From the NCBI RefSeq assembly GCF_022321485.1, contig NZ_JAKOGG010000002.1, forward strand, positions 248,001-312,000: DNA of 64,000 bases, in the 5' to 3' direction. The position numbers and the translations under genes are program-made. The stretch comes from Shewanella electrica (lineage in GTDB: Bacteria; Pseudomonadota; Gammaproteobacteria; Enterobacterales; Shewanellaceae). The notes under the pieces were generated by a model. That model saw only the letters and a program-made list of their open reading frames with translations. It was not told the origin of the DNA and ran no database searches. Position 1 is the stretch's first letter. Each line of letters opens with the position of its first letter. This document shows positions 8,279 to 16,930 of this stretch, one piece after another.

Positions 8279-9703
8279 ATGGCAGATCTTAAGCAACGTT
8301 GGCATCAACTCGAACAAAAGGCCAAGGATATTGGCTACCGTACCACCGACCGGCACCTTCGTCTGGCTGTCACTGGCCTCTCTGGCGCGGGAAAAACCGC
8401 CTTCATCACTTCCTTAGTTGAAAAACTTCTCTCAGCTCAGCAGCAACCACCTTACGGTGGACTGCCACTGTTTACCGTCTGCCGTGAAGGACGTTTTATC
8501 GCCGCGCGTCGTGAGCGTCAACCCGATCTCAATATCGCCAGTTTTGGTTATGACACTGCCATGAGCGCCTTGCGAGATAATCCACCACGTTGGCCACAAT
8601 CCACCACCAATATTAGCGAATTGCGCTTGGCGATTGACTATCGGCCCAAGGCTGGCGTGCTGGCGAACTTTGTCGACAAAGCTACGTTACATCTGGATAT
8701 TGTGGATTATCCCGGCGAGTGGTTGCTTGACCTGCCTATGCTCGATCTTGATTACCAACAGTGGTCAACGCAGTTATTAGCTGCCAACAGTCCACTGACA
8801 AATACGCCAAGTTACGCTGATTTCATCGCTAAGATCACCGCGCTAGACCCAACCCAAGAGCCTAGCGATGAAGCATTAGCGACCATTAGCGATAGTTATC
8901 GTGCGTTACTTGAGCAACTGGTGCATCAGCAAGGATTCTATCTCGCGCAACCGGGCAGATTATTGTTGCCCGGCGACCTGCAAGGCACACCGTTGCTGGC
9001 CTTTTTTCCTCTGCCGAGCCAGCTATTCACGGGGCAAGGCGATAGCTCGCCACTGCAACGGCAATTACAACAGCGCTACGATGCTTATGTGAAGCAAGTT
9101 GTTAAGCCATTCTATCAACGTTATTTTGAAGAGTTTGACCGGCAACTGGTGCTGGTGGATGTACTCGGGGCATTAAATCGTGGTCGGCCGCAATTTGAAG
9201 ATATGGCTAACGCGTTAAATGCGCTGAACCAGAGTTTTCGCTTCGGCAAGGGCGGTTTTTGGCAACGACTATTTTCGCCCAAGATTGACCGTCTCCTGTT
9301 TGCCGTGAGCAAAGTAGACCAGATCACTCGTGAGCAGCAGGGCAATGCGCTGTCATTGCTCAAAGCACTACTTAATCCCGGTTGGCAACGTGCTGACCAG
9401 CAAGGCTGCGCCGTCGAGGCGATGGCGGTGAGCGCAATTAAAACGACCCGTTATGGCATGGCAAAAGACCGGGGCTTGGGCGAGGTGTCCGTTGTTAGCG
9501 GCCGTGGCCTCGATAATGGCGGTGACACGATTACCCTGTTCCCCGGAGAAGTGCCACAAGCGTTGCCCAACAAGGATTTTTGGCAGCAGCAAGGTTTTGA
9601 GTTTGTTAATTTTGCTCCGCCACTACAGCCACCTGAACAGCCGTTTGAACACATTCGCCTAGATCATTTACTCGAATATCTTATAGGAGACAAGTTGTTG
9701 TGA
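8279..9703 (+). CDS. ycjX: YcjX, DUF463 P-loop protein
   Basis: P-loop NTPase of the YcjX/DUF463 family (474 aa). Walker A GLSGAGKT is at 33-40 and the DxxG-like LDIVDYPGEW is near 138-147. E. coli ycjXF belong to the PspF regulon and sit beside the psp genes, as here, although here a terminator separates them and no sigma-54 site is obvious in the short gap. YcjX is a GTPase-like stress protein whose cellular target is not known to me. The start has GGAGAG just upstream. Its stop overlaps the GTG start of ycjF. Confidence 0.9.
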   Translation: MADLKQRWHQLEQKAKDIGYRTTDRHLRLAVTGLSGAGKTAFITSLVEKLLSAQQQPPYGGLPLFTVCREGRFIAARRERQPDLNIASFGYDTAMSALRDNPPRWPQSTTNISELRLAIDYRPKAGVLANFVDKATLHLDIVDYPGEWLLDLPMLDLDYQQWSTQLLAANSPLTNTPSYADFIAKITALDPTQEPSDEALATISDSYRALLEQLVHQQGFYLAQPGRLLLPGDLQGTPLLAFFPLPSQLFTGQGDSSPLQRQLQQRYDAYVKQVVKPFYQRYFEEFDRQLVLVDVLGALNRGRPQFEDMANALNALNQSFRFGKGGFWQRLFSPKIDRLLFAVSKVDQITREQQGNALSLLKALLNPGWQRADQQGCAVEAMAVSAIKTTRYGMAKDRGLGEVSVVSGRGLDNGGDTITLFPGEVPQALPNKDFWQQQGFEFVNFAPPLQPPEQPFEHIRLDHLLEYLIGDKLL

Positions 9704-10740
9704 ATCTCCCACCATCAGATGATAAAGCTGCTCGTATTCAGCAGCGTAAACTGTACGACACTAACGATGTGGTGCAATGGCAGGACAGTGAAGCGACCAA
9801 TCACGCCTTTGCAGAAGACGTTGAGCAAGTGGCCGAACAGACACTTCGGCCGAAGCGCCGTTCATGGTTGACTCGACTCGCCGTATTTGCGCTGCTGGTG
9901 GGCGTGGTCGTACAGCTCGTAATGACGTTGATCGAAGCGTGGCAACGTAGCAGCGTATTATTCATTACCTATACGGCGATTTTTGCCATTTTACTGTTGT
10001 GGTTACTGGCTTTGGTGGCAAAGGAGTGGCGCTATCTGCGGCAACTCAAAGGCAATATCGACGGGCAGCAAGTGGCTGAACGCTTAAAAGTGAGTGTGCA
10101 GATGGGTGAAGCGCCAACATTCATTGGCGACATTGTTGCGCGTCTGCCTGCGGAAGCCTCTGGTTGCGTTAAACAGCTCAATCAGTCGCTATCTCCCAAT
10201 CAAAATGACGCCGAGCAGCTGCGACTATTTGAATCGATTGTATTGGATGACCGTGACAAGGCCGCGCGACGCATCGTGCGTAAATTCGCGTTGCAGTCGT
10301 CATTAATCCTTGCGGTTAGCCCTTTTGCGCTATTGGACATGGTATTGGTGTTATGGCGCAATCAAGCGATGATCAGAGAGATTGCTGCCTGCTATGGCAT
10401 CGAGTTGGGCTATTGGAGTCGAGTACGGTTAATTCGCGGGATTTTTTGGAACATTGTTTACGCTGGCACTAGCGAGCTGATGACGGACTTTGGCAGCCAA
10501 ATGTTATCGATGGAGATGACGGGCAAACTATCAGCACGGTTAGCCCAAGGGCTTGGCGGCGGCTTACTGACTGCGCGTTTGGGATTGCAGGCGATGCGTT
10601 TATGTCGGCCGGTGAAATTTAATGAACACAATCAACCGAGTCTCACCAAGATCCACATGGAATTGCTTAAAGAATTGAAACAGCGCATGGCAACATCAGA
10701 ACGTGGCGCAAGTGAAATGGAGCATGAACCGCGTCAGTAA
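9700..10740 (+). CDS. ycjF: YcjF, DUF697 membrane protein
   Basis: Inner-membrane protein (346 aa) of the YcjF/TIGR01620 family. An acidic, soluble N-terminal 60 residues is followed by two adjacent hydrophobic helices (about 60-80 and 86-107), then a DUF697 domain in the C-terminal half (about 200-330) with further hydrophobic stretches. It starts at GTG overlapping the ycjX stop by 4 bp, with AGGAGA upstream, so the pair is co-translated. It probably works with YcjX in envelope stress; the mechanism is unknown. Confidence 0.88.
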   Translation: MNLPPSDDKAARIQQRKLYDTNDVVQWQDSEATNHAFAEDVEQVAEQTLRPKRRSWLTRLAVFALLVGVVVQLVMTLIEAWQRSSVLFITYTAIFAILLLWLLALVAKEWRYLRQLKGNIDGQQVAERLKVSVQMGEAPTFIGDIVARLPAEASGCVKQLNQSLSPNQNDAEQLRLFESIVLDDRDKAARRIVRKFALQSSLILAVSPFALLDMVLVLWRNQAMIREIAACYGIELGYWSRVRLIRGIFWNIVYAGTSELMTDFGSQMLSMEMTGKLSARLAQGLGGGLLTARLGLQAMRLCRPVKFNEHNQPSLTKIHMELLKELKQRMATSERGASEMEHEPRQ

Positions 10741-10845
10741 TTAAGTGCTGTTCAAATTATGAACTAATCATTACACTGTCCCTCGGAGTCAAGGAAAAGG
10801 TATGCCGACTCCAGTTTGTATATAGGATATGACAAGGAGGAACTA

Positions 10846-11151
10846 ATGATTAGTTCAATGCTCAAAAGTGGCTTAATTACTGCCGCGTTATTGCTGTTAC
10901 CGTTCGCTACCAACACCTACGCCAAAGATGAAATGCCACAGGCGTCAGTACAACAACTGCAAAAGGTGAATATTAACACCGCATCGGCCGATGAATTACA
11001 GTTGCTGAAAGGAATTGGTGAAGCAAAGGCGAAGGCGATTGTCGACTACCGCAATAGCAACGGTAAGTTCGAATCGATAGAACAGCTCAAGCAAGTCAAA
11101 GGGATCGGTGACAAAATTATCAAAAGCAATAGTGATTCCCTCACGCTTTAA
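10846..11151 (+). CDS. comEA: ComEA-family helix-hairpin-helix DNA-binding protein
   Basis: Small secreted DNA-binding protein (101 aa). The start is the ATG at 10846 because AAGGAGG lies just ahead; the upstream in-frame ATG at 10816 has no such site. A signal peptide (about 1-26, ending NTYA) precedes two helix-hairpin-helix motifs, [22 protein letters not shown] and [14 protein letters not shown]. In naturally competent gammaproteobacteria ComEA binds incoming DNA in the periplasm and ratchets it inward. Short YbaV/ComEA-like proteins are also common in non-competent species. It stands alone, followed by a strong terminator. Confidence 0.88.
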   Translation: MISSMLKSGLITAALLLLPFATNTYAKDEMPQASVQQLQKVNINTASADELQLLKGIGEAKAKAIVDYRNSNGKFESIEQLKQVKGIGDKIIKSNSDSLTL

Positions 11152-11164
11152 CTCAGCACCTAGT

Positions 11165-11190
11165 AAAAAGTCCGCTACGGCGGACTTTTT
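11165..11190 (+). terminator. Terminator after comEA
   Basis: An 11-bp perfect stem (AAAAAGTCCGC at 11165-11175 with GCGGACTTTTT at 11180-11190) encloses a four-base loop and ends in T residues. The A/T-flanked stem could act in both directions. Confidence 0.88.
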
Positions 11191-11313
11191 GTATAGTCAG
11201 TGCACAGTTAGCCGGGCAAATGGCAGTTTTGCCTTGATTCATGCGTAGGCTTTATGGATAATCGCTGCCGTTATCAAGTGTTATTGCTTTCGGCGATATC
11301 CTGATAAATCAAT

Positions 11314-11425
11314 GGTGACCCCAGGGTCCCCCCGCAATGATAACTTGTGAACCCGGCCAGGCCTGGAAGGGAGCAACCGTAGCAAGTGACTCATGTGCCG
11401 GGGTGTTGGCTCTGGGGGAACCTCC
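11314..11425 (+). ncRNA. ffs: Signal recognition particle RNA (4.5S RNA)
   Basis: The stretch holds the conserved apical SRP RNA core: GGCCAGGCCTGGAAGGGAGC (about 11355-11374), equivalent to the E. coli segment with the GGAA tetraloop and the asymmetric loop that binds Ffh. The flanking halves pair into a long hairpin: CCCCAG near the 5' end with CTGGGG near 11412, and CTTGTG/ACCCGG-type segments on the way up. Length is about 110 nt, as for the 4.5S class. The ends are set from pairing and are good to a few bases. It converges with the ComFB-like gene, with only a few bases between them. Confidence 0.93.
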
Positions 11426-11436
11426 AAATTTCTTAT

Positions 11437-11703
11437 TTAGGCTCGTTGATCCAGCCGACTCTTCAAAAAAGCCCGCGATTTTTCCAACGCTTCATAAATC
11501 TCATTACGCATCTGTTGTTGTTCGTTATTGTCTTCGTAAAAATAGGTATCCACTAAGTGGTGTACATAGCGCACTGGTAACTGGTTGAGCGTGACACAGG
11601 CTAAATCAGACATATAGTCTTCCGGCAGTTCATCCAGCAAACCCTCCTCAGAGAGGATTTCCATTAGCATCACTTCGTAGTAGTTGCGGATATCCAGCTG
11701 CAT
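11437..11703 (-). CDS. ComFB-like small protein
   Basis: Protein of 88 aa starting at the ATG at 11703, which has GGGAG upstream; a longer in-frame start would overlap the deacetylase gene. The sequence DIRNYYEVMLMEIL...YMSDLACVTLNQLPVRYVHH fits the ComFB pattern (IxNxxExxVxExL ... DxxxLxLNxLPPxYV). ComFB was named from the Bacillus comF operon, where it is not essential for competence; cyanobacterial members were later reported to bind cyclic di-GMP. Here it is the last gene of the dinG-headed run, 13 bp after the deacetylase. A comEA gene nearby is suggestive but lies on the other strand. The family call comes from motif memory only. Confidence 0.65.
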   Translation of the reverse strand: MQLDIRNYYEVMLMEILSEEGLLDELPEDYMSDLACVTLNQLPVRYVHHLVDTYFYEDNNEQQQMRNEIYEALEKSRAFLKSRLDQRA

Positions 11704-11716
11704 ATTTTTCTCCCGT

Positions 11717-12622
11717 TTAACTGAACAATTCCTTGGCGGCAACATACAACTGTAGGTGCCTATCTACTAAGTGTAGCGTGTCGCGACAATATCCGCCGCC
11801 AGCCACGCAGATAATTGGAATGTCAGCTTTTTTCACCATACTTAGTACCGTTTTTTCACGTGCTAATAGGCCGGCGTCAGTCAGTTGGATAAGGCCGAGT
11901 TCGTCACCTTGATGGACATCCACGCCCGCATCGTAAAAAACAATATCGGGTTGGTAAGTATTAACGAGCAGCGGTAGCACTTGCTGAATCAACTGAATAT
12001 AGGCCTGGTCATCGGTGTTGCGGTCAAAGGCTAGATCGTGATGGGAGAGGGCTTTTCTCGCCGGGAAATTTTTATCGCAGTGCAACGACACACTGATAAT
12101 ATCGCCACGTTGTTGGGTGAGGGTGGCCGTGCCGTCACCTTGGTGTACATCACAGTCGAATATCAATACACGGCGCACAAGGCCTTGTTGAATCAACTGG
12201 TCAGCCGCGATGACGAGATCATTAAACAAACAAAAGCCGCTGCCAAAGTCGTAGTGAGCGTGATGATAGCCGCCGCTAATTTGCGCTGCAAAACCACGTT
12301 GGAGTGCGGTTTGTGCTGCCAAATAGGTGGCACCAATAGAGTTTAGTGTACGAGTGATGAGAGCTTCCGACCACGGAAAACCGATGCGTCGCAACGCTTT
12401 ATCAGCTAATGAACCATCGAGTAGCCCATTAACATAGTTAGTCTCGTGAATGGCCGTTAACCAATATGTTGGCGCGGGTGTGGGTGTTAAAAACTGGCAG
12501 TGTTGCTTAAAATCACTTTGCTGTAATCGTTGGTATAACAAACGATATTTCGCAATAGGGAAGCGATGTTGCGGAGGTAACGCCAGCTCCGAATAGCTGG
12601 CGTGATAAGTCACCGATAACAA
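11717..12622 (-). CDS. Histone-deacetylase-family hydrolase
   Basis: HDAC-superfamily zinc amidohydrolase (301 aa). All hallmark residues are present: the tandem His of GGYHHAHYDFGSGFC, the metal ligands of FDCDVHQGDGT and YDAGVDVHQGDELG, and the C-terminal GGGY. The short single-domain form resembles bacterial class IV-like or acetylpolyamine/acetoin-utilisation relatives; the substrate cannot be read from the sequence. The longest frame begins with TTG at 12622, only 3 bp after the DUF2057 stop and without a clear ribosome site. A GTG nine bases downstream is an alternative, so coupling to the upstream gene is likely. Confidence 0.88.
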   Translation of the reverse strand: MLSVTYHASYSELALPPQHRFPIAKYRLLYQRLQQSDFKQHCQFLTPTPAPTYWLTAIHETNYVNGLLDGSLADKALRRIGFPWSEALITRTLNSIGATYLAAQTALQRGFAAQISGGYHHAHYDFGSGFCLFNDLVIAADQLIQQGLVRRVLIFDCDVHQGDGTATLTQQRGDIISVSLHCDKNFPARKALSHHDLAFDRNTDDQAYIQLIQQVLPLLVNTYQPDIVFYDAGVDVHQGDELGLIQLTDAGLLAREKTVLSMVKKADIPIICVAGGGYCRDTLHLVDRHLQLYVAAKELFS

Positions 12623-12625
12623 GGT

Positions 12626-13315
12626 TTACAGCTGCTTAATAGCCCAGCTCATAAACTCTTTACGGGTTTTTTCATCTGCTTGTTGCCACCAGTATTGCAG
12701 CATCTGTGCTGATTGGTTTGGTGATTGTTCGCTTGCTTTGCTTGGGGCTTCTGCTGTAGCTGCAACAGATGTAGCCGTCATTGTTTCAACTTCGCTAGCA
12801 GGTTTTACGGGTTGTGGAACGGGCTTGCCACCAGTGATGGCAACTGCAGCGACATCAACTTTCGGTGATTGTTCGCCGACATTAAACAAACGACTGATGA
12901 ATGAATTCTCTTGAATATCTGTTTGCTGGACTTGGTAATCCACTTGGTTACCGTTGCTGCTGATCACCACTTTAGGATCTTTAGCATAAGCTTCTGGGTC
13001 GGTAATCTTATTTGCTGGTTTCAGCTCGTAATTGGCATCTTGCTCAACGTTGATAGTGACAATGAAAGGTGAAGATTTTACAAAATTCGGGCTTTCGGAA
13101 AATCTGTCTTCATACATATCGCTGTAGCGAATCGCGATTTTATGTTTGCCACCGGTGAGCGATAAATCGGATTTATGGGTGAAGTGGTTGGTCTCAATCT
13201 GAGTGCCGTCTAACGCCAGATATTCAAAAGCCATTGGAATTTTCAGATTTGCTGCAAAAGCAGACGATGAGCAAATCAGTGCAAAAAGGGCTGAAACGGT
13301 CGTTATTGGTTTCAT
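12626..13315 (-). CDS. DUF2057 (YccT-like) secreted protein
   Basis: Secreted protein of 229 aa with a clear signal peptide (MKPITTVSALFALICSSSAFAA). The N-terminal half (about 23-130) has the DUF2057 pattern: a short strand near AFEYLALDG, SLTGGKHKIAIRYSDMYED, then VTINVEQDANYELKPA. The C-terminal third is a low-complexity Ala/Glu/Pro/Ser linker followed by WWQQADEKTRKEFMSWAIKQL. E. coli YccT (CsgI) of this family is a periplasmic inhibitor of curli assembly; whether that applies here is unknown. It lies 19 bp after priC and 3 bp before the deacetylase. Confidence 0.8.
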   Translation of the reverse strand: MKPITTVSALFALICSSSAFAANLKIPMAFEYLALDGTQIETNHFTHKSDLSLTGGKHKIAIRYSDMYEDRFSESPNFVKSSPFIVTINVEQDANYELKPANKITDPEAYAKDPKVVISSNGNQVDYQVQQTDIQENSFISRLFNVGEQSPKVDVAAVAITGGKPVPQPVKPASEVETMTATSVAATAEAPSKASEQSPNQSAQMLQYWWQQADEKTRKEFMSWAIKQL

Positions 13316-13334
13316 TGTTGCTCCTTAACAAGAA

Positions 13335-13991
13335 TTAGAATTGTTTATTTGGGCGCTCAAATAATTGAATACGTTCTTCAATATAATGAATTGCTTGCCT
13401 GCATTTCCCCAAACGTTTGTGCATAGCGAGCAGGTCATTCTGAACAGCAATTTTTTCAGTAATGTGACAGTTGTCAAGGCGAGCTTGCAACTGCTCTATT
13501 TTAAACTGAATTTTCTTTTCCCAGTTCAGATGCTTATTTAGCTCTTCGTATAACTGGTGGCTGTTACGCATCACTTCTGCAGCGATCCAGCCAAAGCCTG
13601 AATCAGTATGACGTTGTTGCATTTTACGCTGATAGACAGCTTTTTTGCTGTTTTTATTTTGTTGCTGTGCTTTTAAGTCGATTGATGTGGTGCTTATTGC
13701 ACGCTTTAATGCAACAAATCTATCAGCCAAACGTTCGCAACTGGCTTGTAGCACAGGGGCTGAGATCCCCGCTGCAAGCTGTTTCTCTAACTGCTGGAGA
13801 CTGTGCTCAAGTTGGGCTACACAGGGATAAAGTTTACCGCCGCTTTGTTGGAACAGTGCCTGATCAAACCGCTCTAAATGCGCCAATAAACGCAAGTTTT
13901 GCTCAGATTGCGACTGATCATGTTGCAGCACTTCTTGCTCAAGATGTTTGAGTTGCTGTCTGAGCTTTTGCAGTAGGGCTTGGGTATTCAT
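13335..13991 (-). CDS. priC: PriC-like primosomal replication protein N''
   Basis: Helical protein (218 aa) with the layout of PriC: an N-terminal coiled region, FDQALF near the start (compare FDRHLF in E. coli) and a basic, Arg/Lys-rich middle (about 120-150). The C-terminal segment, HKRLGKCRQAIHYIEERIQLFER, matches the family's ARCRHALEKIENRLARL. PriC helps reload DnaB at stalled forks independently of PriA/PriB. It overlaps the upstream permease gene by 4 bp (ATGA). It sits in a run headed by dinG, so a replication-repair role for that operon is reasonable. Confidence 0.8.
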   Translation of the reverse strand: MNTQALLQKLRQQLKHLEQEVLQHDQSQSEQNLRLLAHLERFDQALFQQSGGKLYPCVAQLEHSLQQLEKQLAAGISAPVLQASCERLADRFVALKRAISTTSIDLKAQQQNKNSKKAVYQRKMQQRHTDSGFGWIAAEVMRNSHQLYEELNKHLNWEKKIQFKIEQLQARLDNCHITEKIAVQNDLLAMHKRLGKCRQAIHYIEERIQLFERPNKQF

Positions 13992-14758
13992 GTCCAGGCA
14001 TTCCAGCTTAAATGTATCGCGATGATAATCACCATGGTAATAAACAGTGGCCGAATAAACGGCAGACCAAAGCGTATTGCCGAGTGGGTGCCTATATAGG
14101 AGCCAAGCATCATCGAACTGCCCAGTAGCAAACCAACGGCAAAGTCGACATTGCCGTGATAGATAAAAATTGCCAAGGCCACGATATTGCTAACAAACGT
14201 CATGGCGCGGGAGAGGGCACAGCTCTTTAAGAATGACAATTTATATAACACACGACTACTAACGATCCACATCGACCCCAGCCCTGGCCCGGCAAAACCA
14301 TCATAACTGCCCAGTATGAAACCTTGCAGTAGTTGGCGTTTAGTACGAGGCCGATGTTTGGGGGGATGAAACTCACCGTGTAATACTTTTCTGAACAGTA
14401 AACTGTACAACGCTACCAAAATGACGATAACTGGCAAAATTTTCTCTAGTAGGTCGCCATCAATCAAATACACCAGCACACTGCCTACCACTGCGCCAAC
14501 TGCAGTGGCGATGAAGCATTTTTTCCAAAGGCGGGGATCAAACAGATGTTTTTTATAGTAAGTATAAGCGGCGGTAGATGAACTCATAGAGGAGGCAAGC
14601 TTGTTGGTGCCGAGCGACAGATGTGCGGGCATACCGACACTGAGTAAGGCTGGAATTGACAGTAATCCGCCACCGCCAACAATGGCGTCGATAAACCCCG
14701 CCAGCAAACCCGCGCCAGCTAACACTAGCCAGTTGATACTTGTTGCAAGAATTTCCAC
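13988..14758 (-). CDS. TSUP (TauE/SafE) family permease
   Basis: Inner-membrane protein (256 aa) with two repeats of the TauE/SafE domain, each beginning with a glycine-rich motif: AGFIDAIVGGGGLLSIPALL (about 20-39), and GSYDGFAGPGLGSMWIVS (about 150-167) in the second. About eight hydrophobic helices are visible. Members export or import sulfite, sulfoacetate or other small anions, and the substrate is not predictable. YfcA of E. coli is the closest type. It lies 12 bp after dinG and overlaps priC. A second TSUP gene occurs in this window at 34067. Confidence 0.9.
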   Translation of the reverse strand: MEILATSINWLVLAGAGLLAGFIDAIVGGGGLLSIPALLSVGMPAHLSLGTNKLASSMSSSTAAYTYYKKHLFDPRLWKKCFIATAVGAVVGSVLVYLIDGDLLEKILPVIVILVALYSLLFRKVLHGEFHPPKHRPRTKRQLLQGFILGSYDGFAGPGLGSMWIVSSRVLYKLSFLKSCALSRAMTFVSNIVALAIFIYHGNVDFAVGLLLGSSMMLGSYIGTHSAIRFGLPFIRPLFITMVIIIAIHLSWNAWT

Positions 14759-14770
14759 TAAAGGCCCAGT

Positions 14771-16843
14771 TTATTCAATGACACGGCGATAAGGTGGCAA
14801 CGCATCCAGTAGCGATTTGCCGTAGCGTTTACTCACCAACCGCCGATCGAGGATGGTAATTCGGCCATAATCTTCCTCTTTACGCAAGAGTCGGCCACAA
14901 CTCTGGATCAACTTGCGCGAAGCGTCGGGAATGGTGAGCTGTAAAAACGGATTGCCGCCTTTAAGTTTGACGTACTCCGAATGCGCCTGTTCGACCGGTG
15001 AGGTTGGCACTGCAAAGGGCAGTTTAGTCACGATCAAATTGGTGAGGTAATCGCCTGGCAAATCAAGCCCTTCAGAGAAACTGCCCGTACCAAAGATAAT
15101 GCTGGCTTGCCCTGCATCACAACGGGCTTTATGGGCATCAAGCAAGGTTTGCCGTGGCGATGAACCTTGCAATAACGGTGTTACTGGGAGTTTGCCTTCC
15201 AGCAACTGCGCCACTTTCTCCATTTGCCAGTATGAAGCAAACAACACTAGGGTGGCCGTTTCACCTTCGACGAGATGACGGATCTGCTTGGCTAGCTCAT
15301 CGGTATAGGCGTCTTCTGCTGGCTCTGTTGCCATTTTAGGTAAGTACAGTGTGGCGTTGTTTTCAAAATCAAATGGCGACTGCAGCGCTAAGTAGCGACT
15401 ACCATCGCGTGGTGATAATCCCACCTGATAAGCAAAATGTTCAAAGCTGTTAAGCGCACGCAAGGTAGCACTACAGAGGACAACACCGGCGGCCTTTTCC
15501 CACAACAAGTGTTCCAACATAAAGCCGACTTCGATAGGCGAGGCGCAACATAAGTAGTCTTGTTGTTTGCCAGTGATCTGCTCTAGCCAGCGAGCAGTCG
15601 GTGCGCCTTTAGGATTATCTTCCTTAGCCATCATCTTCCACAGCTTTTGTAAATTCTCTAGCCGTTGCAGCATAAAGCCGCATTCGGATACCAAGCCATC
15701 CGCTTGATGTTTCGGAATTTCACCATCTTTAATTGCTTCCGACAGTAGCATCTGCATCTTGTTAAACTGTTTGAGTGCCTCGTTTGATGCGGTAGCGAGG
15801 TTTTCTGACAAGATGGTTAATGGCTCGGGCAATTTGCCGTGCACAAAGCGCCAACGATTATCTTCATTGGCAAAAAATTTGGGGTTGCTATCGCAGAAAT
15901 GCGCCACTTTTTGCAGTAACGATGACAACTCCTCGGTGCGATCTAACATCGCTTGTGCAGGGGCAATGATGTAATTGCTTTTAATCTGCGTCTGCAATTT
16001 TCCGACGGTTTTTTGTAATTTGTCTAACCAATCCGCAGCGCCGCGTAACGCTCCCTGAGCGCTAGAAAAGTCACGTGCGACGATAGGCAGGTGGTGTGCT
16101 TCGTCGACCACGTACAGTAAGTCTTCTGGATCAGGCAAAATCACGCCACCGCCTAATTCCAAATCGGCCAGCAATAAACTGTGGTTGGCAATCAGCACAT
16201 CCCACTCTTCCATGTTATCGCGAGACTTATGAAATGGACATTGCCCGTGGCCTGCCAGTTGTTTATGGCAGGAGTGTTTATCAGAAGCCACTTGCTGCCA
16301 CAAATGATCTGGAATCGGTGTTTTAAGCGAATCTAGCTCGCCATTCCAACGACCTTGGCGATAGTCGTTGAGCATCTGTTGCAGTTGTTGAATTTGGCTG
16401 TTGTCCGGTTTGGTTTGCCACATCGCTAACTGGTCGGCGCCGCTATCACCAACTAACATCTCAAGCTTGGACAAACACACATAGCGTTGACGGCCTTTGA
16501 CCAAGCCGAAACGAAAATCAATACCGCTATGTTCGAGAAAGAAGGGGAGATCTTTATGAAGTAGCTGTTCTTGCAGTGCCACGGTCGCTGTGGCTATGCA
16601 CACTTTTTTATTAGTGGCCATTGCCAGAGGAATGGTTCCAAGAATATACGCCAGCGATTTACCGATCCCCGTGCCAGCCTCAATCACAATAATTTTTCTG
16701 AGCTTGTCGTAATCACCCGCCAAGGTTTTAGAGATCTCGGCCACCATATAGTTTTGCTCGCGACGTGAGCGAAAATTAGGGAGTGCTGACGAAATCTGTT
16801 TATAGATTTCTCGAATTTGGGTTTTTACGTGGGCTGCAAGCAT
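14771..16843 (-). CDS. dinG: DinG-like ATP-dependent DNA helicase
   Basis: XPD-like superfamily 2 helicase (690 aa). Walker A EAGTGIGKS lies near 55-63. The cysteines of the iron-sulfur domain include CLSK (about 123) and CHKQLAGHGQCPF (about 198-210). The DEAH box reads VVDEAHHL, and motif VI is near QSCGRLLRKEEDYG. DinG unwinds 5'-3', removes R-loops and D-loops and belongs to the SOS regulon in E. coli. A consensus LexA box at 16867-16882 lies 24 bp before the start. The start ATG (16843) is convincing. It heads a six-gene run reaching 11437. Confidence 0.93.
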   Translation of the reverse strand: MLAAHVKTQIREIYKQISSALPNFRSRREQNYMVAEISKTLAGDYDKLRKIIVIEAGTGIGKSLAYILGTIPLAMATNKKVCIATATVALQEQLLHKDLPFFLEHSGIDFRFGLVKGRQRYVCLSKLEMLVGDSGADQLAMWQTKPDNSQIQQLQQMLNDYRQGRWNGELDSLKTPIPDHLWQQVASDKHSCHKQLAGHGQCPFHKSRDNMEEWDVLIANHSLLLADLELGGGVILPDPEDLLYVVDEAHHLPIVARDFSSAQGALRGAADWLDKLQKTVGKLQTQIKSNYIIAPAQAMLDRTEELSSLLQKVAHFCDSNPKFFANEDNRWRFVHGKLPEPLTILSENLATASNEALKQFNKMQMLLSEAIKDGEIPKHQADGLVSECGFMLQRLENLQKLWKMMAKEDNPKGAPTARWLEQITGKQQDYLCCASPIEVGFMLEHLLWEKAAGVVLCSATLRALNSFEHFAYQVGLSPRDGSRYLALQSPFDFENNATLYLPKMATEPAEDAYTDELAKQIRHLVEGETATLVLFASYWQMEKVAQLLEGKLPVTPLLQGSSPRQTLLDAHKARCDAGQASIIFGTGSFSEGLDLPGDYLTNLIVTKLPFAVPTSPVEQAHSEYVKLKGGNPFLQLTIPDASRKLIQSCGRLLRKEEDYGRITILDRRLVSKRYGKSLLDALPPYRRVIE

Positions 16844-16866
16844 TCAGTGCTTTCCTCTAAAAATTC

Positions 16867-16882
16867 CTGTATATATTAACAG
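16867..16882. promoter_or_regulatory. LexA (SOS) box between dinG and polB
   Basis: CTGTATATATTAACAG is a perfect CTGT-N8-ACAG LexA operator with the favoured A/T core. It lies in the 87-bp gap between the divergent dinG and polB genes, both SOS genes in E. coli, so one operator could control both directions. Confidence 0.88.
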
Positions 16883-16930
16883 TAATTGCGCCCGCTGATA
16901 ACCGTAAATTGGCTGCTTTAGGACGATAAA

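Noticed and set aside
11337-11588. Open frame on the plus strand over the SRP RNA gene
   Set aside because: It overlaps the SRP RNA and the ComFB-like gene on the other strand and has no ribosome site; it is a shadow.
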